From the NCBI RefSeq assembly GCF_015245355.1, contig NZ_CP063311.1, positions 1,013,313 to 1,077,312 of the forward strand: a DNA stretch of 64,000 bases, given 5' to 3'. The DNA comes from Anabaenopsis elenkinii CCIBt3563 (lineage in GTDB: Bacteria; Cyanobacteriota; Cyanobacteriia; Cyanobacteriales; Nostocaceae). The position numbers and the translations under genes were made by a program. The notes below the pieces were generated by a model, which was not told the origin of the DNA, ran no database searches, and worked only from the letters and a program-made list of their open reading frames with translations. Positions 1-8,902 of the stretch are shown here, one piece after another. Numbering within the stretch: position 1 is the stretch's first letter; each line of letters opens with the position of its first letter.

Positions 1-807
1 ATCACCACTAAAACATACTTGCAGATCAAAGCCGGGAAGTTTTCTGTCAATATCTACAAATAATCCTGATAAATCGGGATGAGAAGCAGTTTGACATTTC
101 TGATATTCCTGATTTCTCAGTCCTATGGGAAATGGCGAACTTGGCTGTTTATTCTTCCCCCGGTTTTCTTGCCACAAGTTAACTGCAATAATGCCCGATA
201 GGGAAATACTCATGATCGCGATCGACCAAAACCAGGCTTCATTCATCGCCCCTGCTTCCACAGCAAAATAAATTGCCATGGGGATATTTTGAGTTTGTCC
301 GGGAATATTACCCGCTAACATCAGGGTAGCCCCAAACTCACCTAAAGCCCGCGCAAAAGCTAAACTGGTGGCCGCCACAATTCCGGGAAATGCGAGGGGT
401 AAACTGATCCGCCAAAAGATGGTTGATTCAGAAGCTCCCAGGGTTCTGGCTACTCGTAAAAGATTGCCATCAATTTGTTCAAAGGCTCCTAAAGCTGTTT
501 TATACATGATGGGAAATGATACCACAGTGGCAGCAATGGCAGCACCATACCAAGTAAAAACAATGCTGAAATTAAACGGCTGTATCAGTTTACCCGCAGG
601 GCCATTTCTCCCAAAAAATAGTAGTAATAAAAAGCCTACAACTGTAGGTGGTAAAATCAAAGGTGCGACAAAGATTCCTTCAATGAATGACTTGGCTTTA
701 CCCTTATATCCTAACATCCAGTAAGCGGACAAAATCCCCAGGAAAAAGGTAATAACTGTGGCCAGTAGTGAGGTCTTTAGTGAGATCCACAGGGGCGATA
801 AATCCAT
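1..807 (-). CDS. modBC: ModBC fusion: molybdate ABC transporter permease fused to ATPase (partial, C-terminus off left edge)
   Basis: Inner-membrane permease of the molybdate importer. The frame is open from an ATG at 807 to base 1 (269 codons) with no stop. It begins MDLSPLWISLKTSLLATVI and has about five hydrophobic segments. The permease EAA-type loop is visible as ARTLGASESTIFWRISLPLA, followed by LAFARALGEFGATLMLAG, typical of ModB. After the last membrane segment the frame continues past a hydrophilic linker into LFVDIDRKLPGFDLQV, which resembles the first strand of a ModC-type ATPase. Known: Anabaena-type cyanobacteria carry a fused modBC. Inference: the ATPase domain lies left of the window. 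The gene follows modA on the same strand after about 135 bp, so the two are probably one operon. Confidence 0.9.
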   Translation of the reverse strand, partial: MDLSPLWISLKTSLLATVITFFLGILSAYWMLGYKGKAKSFIEGIFVAPLILPPTVVGFLLLLFFGRNGPAGKLIQPFNFSIVFTWYGAAIAATVVSFPIMYKTALGAFEQIDGNLLRVARTLGASESTIFWRISLPLAFPGIVAATSLAFARALGEFGATLMLAGNIPGQTQNIPMAIYFAVEAGAMNEAWFWSIAIMSISLSGIIAVNLWQENRGKNKQPSSPFPIGLRNQEYQKCQTASHPDLSGLFVDIDRKLPGFDLQVCFSGD

Positions 808-942
808 ATTAATTGGTAATTTGTGTATATTTACAGAAGATTATAGAAATATTGTGGTGTGGTCATCTTGCCCAGTACCACTGTTCCTCATCTATGCTCC
901 TTCAGCATTCTTGAAAAAAGGACACAAAACCACGATATGCTA

Positions 943-1737
943 TTAACTGACAATAAACCCGTATTTCCTGAGTATAACTTTTGCTTGATTACTTGATAAA
1001 AAATTGAGAAATTCTTTCCCAGCAGGGATATTTTTACTGGTTTTAATTACCGCCATGGGATAAACAATTTCAGAGTGGTATTTTTCATCAGCAGTCACTA
1101 CAACTTTGACTTTGTTAGAAATTTTGGCATCTGTGGCATATACTAAACCAGCATCAGCATCACCACTTTCTACTGCTGCTAAAACTTGACGCACATTATT
1201 AGCTAAAACTAATTTAGGCTTCACTTGCTCAAAAATACCCAGTTTTTTGAATACCTGGTCTGCGTATTCTCCTGCGGGTACACTTCTGGGTTCTCCCACA
1301 GCGATTCTCCTAACTCGAGTCTGTGTTAAATTGAAAAAGCTGTTAATGCCCGTGCTATTCTTGGGCACAATCAAAACTAAGCGGTTATTTGCGAGGTTGG
1401 TACGAGTACCCGGAAGTAAAAGTCCTTTTTGTTCTAGTGCATCCACTTGTTTTCTAGCAGCAGAAATAAATATATCTACAGGAGCACCTTGTTCAATTTG
1501 TCGTTGTAGTGCGCCAGAAGCCCCAAAGTTATATGTGATATTGACGTTTGGTTTACTTTGTTGATAAATGTCCTGTATTTCTGTGAGTACATCTCTGGTA
1601 CTAGCAGCCGCAGATACCAGTAAGTTGAGGTTTGACTGTGCTGCTGAGGGTGTGAAATTAATTAAAGGTAAGGTAATAGCTAGGATACAGCTAGTAACTG
1701 CTAGACCAATCCCAGCCAGAATCTGTCTTTTATTCAT
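943..1737 (-). CDS. modA: ModA, molybdate-binding periplasmic protein
   Basis: Substrate-binding protein (264 aa) that captures molybdate/tungstate in the periplasm and delivers it to the ModBC permease. An N-terminal signal peptide is visible (basic MNKRQ, hydrophobic stretch to about residue 30, then TPSAAQS). The mature protein starts with LLVSAAASTRDVLTEIQ, the family's oxyanion-binding Ser/Ala region. Later come NFGASGALQRQIEQGAPVDIF (read as motif words NFGASGAL and GAPVDIF) and GEPRSVPAGEY, all characteristic of ModA. Length matches the family. It lies directly upstream of modBC on the same strand. Molybdenum is needed here for nitrate reductase and, if present, nitrogenase. Confidence 0.95.
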   Translation of the reverse strand: MNKRQILAGIGLAVTSCILAITLPLINFTPSAAQSNLNLLVSAAASTRDVLTEIQDIYQQSKPNVNITYNFGASGALQRQIEQGAPVDIFISAARKQVDALEQKGLLLPGTRTNLANNRLVLIVPKNSTGINSFFNLTQTRVRRIAVGEPRSVPAGEYADQVFKKLGIFEQVKPKLVLANNVRQVLAAVESGDADAGLVYATDAKISNKVKVVVTADEKYHSEIVYPMAVIKTSKNIPAGKEFLNFLSSNQAKVILRKYGFIVS

Positions 1738-2114
1738 ATTTTTATTTTTGGTGTGTAACTAAAATTTCCAGGCGGCTATAAAGCTGGTTCTTGATAATTT
1801 ACACATTAACTGAATTTAAATTCTGTAGCAAGTATAACTGACATCATGCTAAGATTTATGATCACATCTGGCATTTAAGACATAAAACCCAGTTTTTAGA
1901 CCAGATAACAGACTGTATTTTGTGTGTAAAGTCATTGATTACAGTACTTTTGGTAATTATTACCCTATATAAGCAAGTTTATTTAACGTTTAGCCAACAT
2001 CTCTGCTCTTGAACTGGGATGAAATTTACTTTTGTTACCTCTAAAATGATTTTCAGAGTGTCTTTTTCACCACCTGCTAAGGTAAACCCATAGATAGGCT
2101 GAGTTTTTGCCATC
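1738..2114. other. Intergenic region between divergent modA and uridine phosphorylase
   Basis: About 375 bp, AT-rich, between two divergently transcribed genes, so it must hold both promoters. I see no convincing ORF, tRNA or riboswitch. No clear ModE-type palindrome could be identified by eye. Confidence 0.5.
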
Positions 2115-2876
2115 ATGTATCATATTGGTTTTGGAGTAAATGATTTAGGTGTGTCACCTCCCACCATGGCTTTGTTATCTGGTGACCCTGAAAGGGCGCG
2201 GCTGATTGCTCATACCTATTTGCAAGATGTGCGCTTGTTGTCGGAGAATCGCGGACTCAATAGCTATATGGGATATTTACCCAATGGCCGCCCCATTTTA
2301 TGCGCTACCAGTGGTATGGGTGCTCCTTCTTTGAGTATTGTGGTGAATGAGTTGCTACAGGTGGGTATCCGCCAAATTATCCGGGTCGGTACTTGCGGCT
2401 CAATTCAACCTCATATAGCTGTAGGTAGTATTGTGATTAGCAGTGCGGCGTTATGTCGCCAAGGTGCTGCGAATGATATTGCACCAGTGGAGTATCCAGC
2501 AGCTGCTGACCCGTTTCTCACTGTGGCTTTGGTTAAAGCAGCGCAAGAACTGAAAATTGAGCATTATTTAGGAATTACTGCATCGGTGGATACTTTCTTT
2601 GAGGGACAGGAACGGACTGATTCCGCTAATCCTTATTTACTGCGCTCACTTGTTGGGATCACAGAAGAATATCAGCATTTACATATTCTTAACTATGAGA
2701 TGGAATGCGGGACGCTGTTTAAGATGGCCGGAGTATATCAGTTTGCAGCCGCAGCTGTTTGTGCTGTAATTTCCCAACGCACTGTTGCTGAGAATATTAT
2801 TTTAACTCAGAAAGATATAGCTGTCCAAAATGCGATCGCTACTGCCATACATACAGCCGCTAATTCAGTATTTTGA
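2115..2876 (+). CDS. udp: Uridine phosphorylase
   Basis: Cytosolic nucleoside phosphorylase (253 aa) that splits uridine with phosphate into uracil and ribose-1-phosphate (pyrimidine salvage). PNP/UDP family signatures in order: phosphate-loop GDPER at 23-27, VGTCGS at 91-96, VDTFFEGQER at 158-167 and NYEMECGT at 193-200. The Gln-Glu-Arg in FFEGQER and the NYEMExxTL segment are those of uridine phosphorylase rather than MTA or purine nucleoside phosphorylase, and the length equals the E. coli enzyme. Substrate choice is inferred from these motifs. It is monocistronic, divergent from modA. Confidence 0.85.
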   Translation: MYHIGFGVNDLGVSPPTMALLSGDPERARLIAHTYLQDVRLLSENRGLNSYMGYLPNGRPILCATSGMGAPSLSIVVNELLQVGIRQIIRVGTCGSIQPHIAVGSIVISSAALCRQGAANDIAPVEYPAAADPFLTVALVKAAQELKIEHYLGITASVDTFFEGQERTDSANPYLLRSLVGITEEYQHLHILNYEMECGTLFKMAGVYQFAAAAVCAVISQRTVAENIILTQKDIAVQNAIATAIHTAANSVF

Positions 2877-3263
2877 TTACCACTACTTTAGTCTCTCATA
2901 GTCTCCTCCCACCTTGCACTGTTATGGGGTGACAGTACCTACTGGATTTTCCGATACCCGCGGTTATTAATGTCATCTTTGGCAACCATATTAACCACCT
3001 GTTACCTGCTATATGACATCAATATACATTAACAAAAATCGACCTTATAGGAAATTTAAATTTTAATGCTTATTGCTGATTATATATAAAAAATAAGGAT
3101 TTATCAGACTTAAATTATTAGCTAGATAAGACAATAATCACGATTATAAGTCTATTTAAAAGTGTTTTTGTCCTTGACTTTCTTGGTTTAACTGCATAAA
3201 AATAGCAGTAACAGTTAAGCAAACTGAGTTTAATTGTTAAAAAGTAAACAACAAATCAAAGAT
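2877..3263. other. Intergenic, promoter region of the small-peptide pair
   Basis: About 390 bp, strongly AT-rich toward the right. No ORF or RNA gene recognised. It must contain the promoter for the first small peptide gene. Confidence 0.4.
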
Positions 3264-3282
3264 TACTTGAGGAGCAAATAAA

Positions 3283-3525
3283 ATGGCTAACATTATTCTT
3301 TCTGAACTCAACAATGCTGGTGTGGAATTATTTCAAGATTCCGAAAGTTTTCTCAACGAACTTAAAGATGTAGATGCTATTTCCGGGGGTAGCAGCAGCG
3401 GTTACACCACCGGTGGATATGTCAGCGATATGTCTACATTAACTAAGTTGGCTGAAGCCTTTGTAACCACCTATGCTATTGGTCATGTGACCTTCCTAGC
3501 TAAGTCATTTAGTCGTGCAGTTTAA
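3283..3525 (+). CDS. Small double-glycine-leader peptide, copy 1 (bacteriocin-like precursor)
   Basis: An 80-aa peptide. The acidic N-terminal half (MANIILSELNNAGVELFQ, then FLNELKDVDAISGG) looks like a double-glycine leader with the Gly-Gly at about residues 35-36. The tail is Ser/Gly/Tyr-rich (SSSGYTTGGYVSDMS), followed by a helical hydrophobic C-terminus. A strong GAGGAG ribosome site lies about 9 nt before the ATG. It resembles the short Gly-Gly leader peptides of cyanobacteria (bacteriocin-like/RiPP precursors); the exact family is not recognised. No C39 peptidase transporter or maturation enzyme is nearby, so export and function are inferred only. An alternative is a small regulatory or structural peptide. 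Confidence 0.7.
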   Translation: MANIILSELNNAGVELFQDSESFLNELKDVDAISGGSSSGYTTGGYVSDMSTLTKLAEAFVTTYAIGHVTFLAKSFSRAV

Positions 3526-3576
3526 TCACTCTCATCGCTGCATTTAACTAGTATCTCAGGGTACTACATAGCTGTT

Positions 3577-3606
3577 CAGGGATACATCTATTAATTATCA
3601 TCCCTG
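3577..3606 (+). terminator. Hairpin after peptide gene copy 1
   Basis: Inverted repeat CAGGGAT ... ATCCCTG with a 16-nt loop, 50 bp after the stop codon. The same hairpin follows copy 2. No U-tract, so terminator versus mRNA-stabilising hairpin is open. Confidence 0.45.
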
Positions 3607-3658
3607 ACGGCTAATTCCGGAAAAAACTATCGCTACAAATACTTGAGGAGCAAATAAA

Positions 3659-3901
3659 ATGGCTAACATTATTCTTTCTGAACTCAACAATGCTGGTGTG
3701 GAATTATTTCAAGATTCCGAAAGTTTTCTCAACGAACTTAAAGATGTAGATGCTATTTCCGGGGGTAGCAGCAGCGGTTACACCACCGGTGGATATGTCA
3801 GCGATATGTCTACATTAACTAAGTTGGCTGAAGCCTTTGTAGGTATCTATGCTATTGGTCATGTGACCGTACTAGCTAAGTCATTTAGTCGTGTTTACTA
3901 A
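3659..3901 (+). CDS. Small double-glycine-leader peptide, copy 2
   Basis: An 80-aa paralogue of the gene at 3283, identical over the first 61 residues including leader, Gly-Gly and Ser/Gly/Tyr-rich segment. The C-terminus differs: AFVGIYAIGHVTVLAKSFSRVY here against AFVTTYAIGHVTFLAKSFSRAV in copy 1 (20 or so residues compared). Same ribosome site and 3' hairpin. It has no promoter-length spacer of its own beyond 115 bp, so co-transcription is likely. Function as for copy 1: probably a secreted or processed peptide, unproven. Confidence 0.7.
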   Translation: MANIILSELNNAGVELFQDSESFLNELKDVDAISGGSSSGYTTGGYVSDMSTLTKLAEAFVGIYAIGHVTVLAKSFSRVY

Positions 3902-3952
3902 TGACTCTCATCGCTGCATTTAACTAGTATCTCAGGGTACTACATAGCTGTT

Positions 3953-3982
3953 CAGGGATACATCTATTAATTATCATCCCTG
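3953..3982 (+). terminator. Hairpin after peptide gene copy 2
   Basis: Same CAGGGAT/ATCCCTG inverted repeat as at 3577-3606, here closing the two-gene unit. Confidence 0.45.
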
Positions 3983-3987
3983 ACGGC

Positions 3988-4105
3988 TATAGCATTTCTG
4001 ATGCTTGTGAGGTACACAGTTTTTTAGTTTTAGGGAGCAGGGAACACCAGAACACCGGAATACTGGAGCAGGGAATAAATTGGTGTGTACTTCGTTAGAC
4101 ACAAT
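3988..4105. repeat. Dispersed repeat, copy A (TATAGCATTTC family)
   Basis: Begins TATAGCATTTC, contains GGTACACAGTTTTTTAGTTT and ends TTGGTGTGTACTTCGTTAGACACA. A second copy with the same order of motifs lies at 27488-27577. Noncoding and intergenic; probably a MITE-like or old IS-derived repeat. The right end reaches the 3' end of the oxidoreductase gene. Confidence 0.7.
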
Positions 4106-5228
4106 CAGTGAGGAATTTTTCCAGGTTGGGGACATCTATCCAACTTGATGTTGTGTGAGATTTATGAGATAAATCCATTAACAGTTGAGAATAAACCCCT
4201 TCTCGCAAGGATGGGACTATTAGCTGTTGGCGTTCAATTCCTTGTACCCACTGGTCTACTACACGGGTAAATGCACAAATACGCCCATCGGTGTAATGTT
4301 GGGGAAAAACTAACCGGTTGGGTATTTCAATTTCTTGGAGAGGTTGACCAGGTTGAGAACCCCACACGCGAAATCCATGTATATAATCTTTTTGATTTTC
4401 ACTACCTAAAACCAGGGTACCGCGATCGCCATACACTTCTATCCAATGTGTGCGAGATGCGTAAACTACAGCACTGATCGCAACTTGACAAGGTGTACCA
4501 TCAGCTAATTCTAAAGATAGCAGACAGTTATCATCTGTATTGACTGGTTTTAATTCTCCATTACTGGGGTCAACCCGTGCGGGAATAGCGGTACTCAAGT
4601 AGGCGTTTAATCTACTGACTGGCCCAAATAGCCAGGAGATATAATCAAAGGCGTGGGAACCTAAAGAACCTAATGCACCGCCCCCCTGATCTTGACGGGA
4701 ATACCAGTTCCAGGGGCGCTCAGTATCTGCGCGGGAAGAACCTAACCAATCAATTTTAATTAAGCGCTTTTTACCTACATAGTTTTTAGCTAATAATTCG
4801 GCGAATAATTGCCATCCTGGAACAAAGCGAAATTCAAAATCTACTATAGCAGTTACGCCTTGGGCTTGGGCTAATTGATATAATTCTTTAGCTTCTAAGA
4901 CATTTAAAGTTGTGGGTTTTTCTAATAATAAATGTTTCCCAGCTTGCAGGACTGCTTTAGCCATTTCATAGTGGAGAAATGGGGGTGTTGCTATACTCAC
5001 CCCTTGCACTGCTGGTAATGCCAAAATATCGGTAATATTGTCGCAGGCGTGGGGGATATTATGAGTATGGGCGATGGTTTGGGCTTGATGAATATCTCGA
5101 TGATAAACAGCGACTATTTCGGTGCGATGATGGGCTGTAAATCCGGGAATGTGGACTTTTTGCCCAAATCCAGTACCGATAACTGCAACACCGATTTTAT
5201 TTTGATTTATGGGGATTTGAGAAGGCAT
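4095..5228 (-). CDS. Gfo/Idh/MocA family oxidoreductase
   Basis: NAD(P)-dependent dehydrogenase-like protein (377 aa). The N-terminal Rossmann fold has the dinucleotide loop GTGFGQ at 18-23. The family motif EKP is at 103-105 (LLLEKPTTLNV). The C-terminal half is the usual substrate-binding alpha/beta domain with HAFDYISWLFG. The substrate cannot be told from sequence; relatives act on sugars, inositols or biliverdin. It is the last gene of a minus-strand run (sigma-like gene, DUF1822 gene, this one), 23 bp after the DUF1822 stop, so probably co-transcribed. Confidence 0.9.
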   Translation of the reverse strand: MPSQIPINQNKIGVAVIGTGFGQKVHIPGFTAHHRTEIVAVYHRDIHQAQTIAHTHNIPHACDNITDILALPAVQGVSIATPPFLHYEMAKAVLQAGKHLLLEKPTTLNVLEAKELYQLAQAQGVTAIVDFEFRFVPGWQLFAELLAKNYVGKKRLIKIDWLGSSRADTERPWNWYSRQDQGGGALGSLGSHAFDYISWLFGPVSRLNAYLSTAIPARVDPSNGELKPVNTDDNCLLSLELADGTPCQVAISAVVYASRTHWIEVYGDRGTLVLGSENQKDYIHGFRVWGSQPGQPLQEIEIPNRLVFPQHYTDGRICAFTRVVDQWVQGIERQQLIVPSLREGVYSQLLMDLSHKSHTTSSWIDVPNLEKFLTDCV

Positions 5229-5251
5229 AAAGTCAAGATGGGGTTTTCCCG

Positions 5252-6394
5252 TTAAAATTTGAGGATTTCTCGGTCATAGTTATCGGGAAGGGGTTCTATT
5301 TCCCAGACTATACCTTCTCCCGGTTCTAATGCAACCTCTATATAAAGTTGTTCCACCGCTGTGGTGGCCATATCTTCATTGTTGGGAAATGGTTGTAAGT
5401 CTTCCGTGAGGAGTCTGAGTTTAAAACCGCCCGGAATGGCTGCGCCTATGATGGTGTGACGTAACTCAAACCGCCAATGTGTGATCTGGGGTTGACCTTG
5501 GGGTGTAATCACCAGTTCATATAATTGACCCGCGATCGCTAGTTGGCGTGATAAAGTCACTCTTGGTTGATTTTCTGTAATATTTCGCGCCCCAGCCCTA
5601 TTGGGTTGCAGATTGATCTTTTCCCACCCGACTACTATTTCCGACACACCGCTGTTTAACCATTGTCTGACTGAGCGTTGTTCTGGTAGTCCCAAACGCT
5701 GTTCATATAAACGTTGTCGCCAACCTCCATGGGCAATTAATCCCCCCCACAATAGAAAAGGCACAGTTAAACCGGGGTTAATCATGGCTGGATTTCCCAG
5801 GCGCGTAATTAAATTTTCCGCTTGTGCTTGTGGTATAGTTGGTATATCTATAGTGGCAGTTCGTGTAACTTCATCACTACAAAATTCTCGCGCTACCCCT
5901 AACACACTCATATCGGTAATAATATAATCTTGCTCTAGAGCATAAGTGCGATCGCTGGGCTGGTAATTACCTTTGGTTTTGAGTTGTTCATGGGTACAAT
6001 AGCCCCAAACCCTAACATAGCCATCATCCGGTTCTACTTGCACTCCTAAGTAATAATCCCCCAGCCAGGTAGGAATATCTACCCATTCCTGGGGTACACG
6101 CAATTCACTACAATCAATATTTTCACTGGGAACCAAAATAAATCTCACTGCGTCTACTGTGATAGCAGTGCCATTCACTAGTTCCCAAAAACTGGGTAAA
6201 GCGGTAGTATTAGGCCAAACTTGGGCTTGGGGTGTGAAGTCTGACTGTAACCAAGGTAAGACAGCACCCAAACAAAGTTCATTGATATAGGCTTGATAAT
6301 TCTTCCGAGGGTGAACTGCAGATTGTCTAGTATCTGGAATTGCCAAAATTATGTCTGTAAAAACACAATTTAAGATGGGAGTATTAATATTCAT
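5252..6394 (-). CDS. DUF1822 family protein
   Basis: A 380-aa cytosolic protein of a cyanobacterial family with no assigned function. Features: Trp-rich N-terminal half (AVLPWLQSDF, WVDIPTWLGDYYLGVQVEPDDGYVRVWGY) and a C-terminal beta-rich segment ending in WEIEPLPDNYDREILKF. It has no signal peptide or membrane segment. Family members commonly sit beside a sigma-70-like gene, as here (53 bp downstream of it on the same strand). A regulatory link is plausible but is inference from that pairing. Confidence 0.75.
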   Translation of the reverse strand: MNINTPILNCVFTDIILAIPDTRQSAVHPRKNYQAYINELCLGAVLPWLQSDFTPQAQVWPNTTALPSFWELVNGTAITVDAVRFILVPSENIDCSELRVPQEWVDIPTWLGDYYLGVQVEPDDGYVRVWGYCTHEQLKTKGNYQPSDRTYALEQDYIITDMSVLGVAREFCSDEVTRTATIDIPTIPQAQAENLITRLGNPAMINPGLTVPFLLWGGLIAHGGWRQRLYEQRLGLPEQRSVRQWLNSGVSEIVVGWEKINLQPNRAGARNITENQPRVTLSRQLAIAGQLYELVITPQGQPQITHWRFELRHTIIGAAIPGGFKLRLLTEDLQPFPNNEDMATTAVEQLYIEVALEPGEGIVWEIEPLPDNYDREILKF

Positions 6395-6447
6395 GAGGTT
6401 TTATTGGGATAATTTTGCAGCTGATTATCAGTCATTATGGACACCTT

Positions 6448-7626
6448 TTACTCTACGCCTTTAGTAGAAAGACTGTAGTAATTTTGCAACCATTCCTCAA
6501 TCACAGGACTCATGCTAGTTAGTAGGTCTGTGTTGATGGAAATATGCAAAGTATTCCGACTCCAATTAGCCACAGTTCGCAGTAATATTGTTTTAGCTTT
6601 TGTCAATCGCCGGGAAACTGTATATTGCTTGATTTCTAACTGTTTGGCAATGACATCTTGATTTTGCTGTTGACCATAGTATAGTTGTAAAATCTTTTGC
6701 AATTGTGGTTCAAGTTGGGTGATGGTATCCCCTAAAAGTTGGTTAATCTGCATTTGCACACCAGCGCGGGTTTGGGCTTCTTCCGTGGCGATAATTGCAT
6801 CCATTAAAGATGCTGGTTCCGTCTGTGGTAGATAATCAAGTAATTCCCCATAATCCTCGCCTAGGGAGATATTAAGGGAATCTATCCTGGGGTAAAGATA
6901 TTTTCTCACGGATGTTGCCGCACTTAGGAGCCAGTTTTCTAAGGTTTGGGGGTTGACTTTATCGTGACTGTGTGTATTGTAGATTTGGGCGATCGCTTGC
7001 CAAATTTGCTCATCTGGTGGAGCCAGTTGGCGACAATTACCAGGTTGGGGGATATACAAAGTTTTAAAACATTGCCAAGCCAAGATATAAGCGTTAATCC
7101 TATCTGAGGAGAACCCAGCATTTTTGAGAGCGTCATGGAAACGCCTTTGTGATGTTTTCCTTAACAGACCCCAGTCTGTACAAATATCCACTTCCCCAAC
7201 TTGGCGACAATATTCCCGGATAGCATTCCCAAACACAATACTGGCATAACTTTTCAAACTACTGCTGTAATTAGGATTAAAACCTTGGATAACTTTATTA
7301 ACTTGGGCGATCGCTATTTGAAAACAATCTGATAGTTTGTATTGGGTACTAAGCAGGTTAGCGGTTGTTTTTTGAGAACTCCAATAGCAAGCTTCTTGTA
7401 AGTATGCTGTCAGATGTTGCTGCGCTAAAAATTTAGTTGCTGTAACTTCCCAAGACTTATACCAATATATAACCCAAAAGTTTTCAGTTATGTTTTTTGA
7501 GGTTTGTTGTAGGCAATTTTGAATGCTGCGACGCAATCTTGATTCTGTCGCCCAATGACTGAATCTGTCTCCCTCGAACTGTAAGAAAGTGGAAAAAATT
7601 TGTATGATAGTAGGCCGGGGTTGCAT
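6448..7626 (-). CDS. Sigma-70-like regulatory protein
   Basis: A 392-aa protein whose C-terminal ~90 residues look like sigma region 4: helix-turn-helix QNQDVIAKQLEIKQYTVSRR followed by LTKAKTILL. A central segment (YASIVFGNAIREYCRQ) recalls region 2. The N-terminal ~120 residues are not recognised. It resembles an atypical (group 3/ECF-like) sigma factor found in cyanobacteria beside DUF1822 genes. Promoter specificity is unknown. First gene of the apparent three-gene minus-strand operon. Confidence 0.7.
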   Translation of the reverse strand: MQPRPTIIQIFSTFLQFEGDRFSHWATESRLRRSIQNCLQQTSKNITENFWVIYWYKSWEVTATKFLAQQHLTAYLQEACYWSSQKTTANLLSTQYKLSDCFQIAIAQVNKVIQGFNPNYSSSLKSYASIVFGNAIREYCRQVGEVDICTDWGLLRKTSQRRFHDALKNAGFSSDRINAYILAWQCFKTLYIPQPGNCRQLAPPDEQIWQAIAQIYNTHSHDKVNPQTLENWLLSAATSVRKYLYPRIDSLNISLGEDYGELLDYLPQTEPASLMDAIIATEEAQTRAGVQMQINQLLGDTITQLEPQLQKILQLYYGQQQNQDVIAKQLEIKQYTVSRRLTKAKTILLRTVANWSRNTLHISINTDLLTSMSPVIEEWLQNYYSLSTKGVE

Positions 7627-7772
7627 AAAAAATGAGAACCTGATCTAAACGAAAAATGCCAGGTGAAACAATACTTGCACTTTACTACACAGGGGATAAT
7701 TACAAGATTAAAAAAAATACAGCTTATCTTTGTTGACCAAGAAATATTATCTAAAAATTGGGAGAACCAATA

Positions 7773-8723
7773 ATGTTGGGAAATTTTCAGAGATCAAGAT
7801 TAATCTTTTTAGCTGTGTTCACCAGTTTTTTAGTGACTGTTAGTGCTTTTACCCCAGTCATGGGAAACGCCCAAAGTCCTAGATTATTAAGACCAGGAGT
7901 TACTAATATACAGTTAAAAGATGCCACCAGCAGATTAAGTGAATTAGAACAGGCGTTGAACCAAGTAGAAAATAAAAAGGTAGCTACACTTCAAGATACC
8001 GAAAAAGTGGAAAAAGCAGCATTGGCCTATGCAGAAGCCATGAAAACCGCTTTAGATAATGCTTTAAAGGAAGCCGAGACTTTAGCCACATCACAGGGTA
8101 AACAAGGTAGCATTAGTCCTCTAGAAACATTTGAAAAAGCCGAAACAGCAAATCGGCAACGGTTAGAGAAAATTGGAGACAGAGCAAATACTATTGAAAA
8201 ACAAATCCAAGTAGGAACTATCAGACTTGATAAGTCTCTTATCCAAGATTTATCAGTTGTAGAACGGGGTGAGCTATTAGAATCTTTACAACCACCAGCA
8301 AGACAACTTTACCTACGAGAACAACCAGAATTATTTAAGCCAGTTTTAGAAAGACCGGGAATTAACAACCCAGTTTTAGAAAGACCTCAAAACCAGCTGA
8401 AATTCCTGGAAGAAACATTTAATAACCTGCAAAGCTTTGTACCAACAAATGCTAACTATCATATTGGCATTGTGGTTTCTCAGATGATACAAGGTGTCAG
8501 CAATATGTTAGTACCTCCAGCATACGCAATTGCAGCGGCCCCCTGCGTGGGTCTGGCCTTGACAAAAAACTGGCCTGCTGTGGCTGCTTGTGTAGCTAGG
8601 GCAGGCTCAGAAGCCACAAGCATATACAATCAGTTTGTTAGCTGTTGGCGCAACGCCAGGAATCCTTTGCGATGGTTGAAAAGAACCGGATGTGTCGCCA
8701 GGTTAATTGCGAGGTTGGCTTAA
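7773..8723 (+). CDS. Secreted hypothetical protein
   Basis: A 316-aa protein of unknown function. The ATG at 7773 is preferred over the in-frame TTG at 7758 because GGGAGAA at 7760-7766 makes a suitable ribosome site. A signal peptide follows: MLGNFQRSRLIF, a hydrophobic stretch, then PVMGNAQS. Residues ~40-170 are helical and charged (possible coiled coil, SRLSELEQALNQVENKK). The middle holds a short repeat, FKPVLERPGINNPVLERP. The C-terminal part has a hydrophobic segment and several cysteines (AAPCVGLAL, VAACVARAG, FVSCWRN, TGCVARL). Periplasmic or cell-surface location is likely. Confidence 0.7.
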   Translation: MLGNFQRSRLIFLAVFTSFLVTVSAFTPVMGNAQSPRLLRPGVTNIQLKDATSRLSELEQALNQVENKKVATLQDTEKVEKAALAYAEAMKTALDNALKEAETLATSQGKQGSISPLETFEKAETANRQRLEKIGDRANTIEKQIQVGTIRLDKSLIQDLSVVERGELLESLQPPARQLYLREQPELFKPVLERPGINNPVLERPQNQLKFLEETFNNLQSFVPTNANYHIGIVVSQMIQGVSNMLVPPAYAIAAAPCVGLALTKNWPAVAACVARAGSEATSIYNQFVSCWRNARNPLRWLKRTGCVARLIARLA

Positions 8724-8902
8724 GGTCTAACAGCCAGATTTAGATGAGTAGCGGGTAATCTTCTTTGCCCGCACCACAATTAGAAAACACAGATTAGCCA
8801 GTGTTTAGTGTACAATTTATAAGGAATTGACCGAAAAGAACAGCCAATGAGATGGTTTCGGCTCCAAAATAAATACTAAAATCGCAAAATCTGGAAATTA
8901 TT

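Larger units (their letters stand above)
3264..3613 (+). repeat. Direct repeat copy 1 carrying a small peptide gene
   Basis: This 350-bp block recurs almost unchanged at 3640-3989 (offset exactly 376 bp). The repeat starts at the shared ribosome-binding segment ACTTGAGGAGCAAATAAA, covers the whole gene and its 3' hairpin, and ends at the shared GACGGCTA. Confidence 0.95.
3640..3989 (+). repeat. Direct repeat copy 2 carrying a small peptide gene
   Basis: Second copy of the 350-bp unit at 3264-3613. Differences are concentrated in the last ~50 bp of the coding region, while the 3' untranslated part is again identical. Confidence 0.95.
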
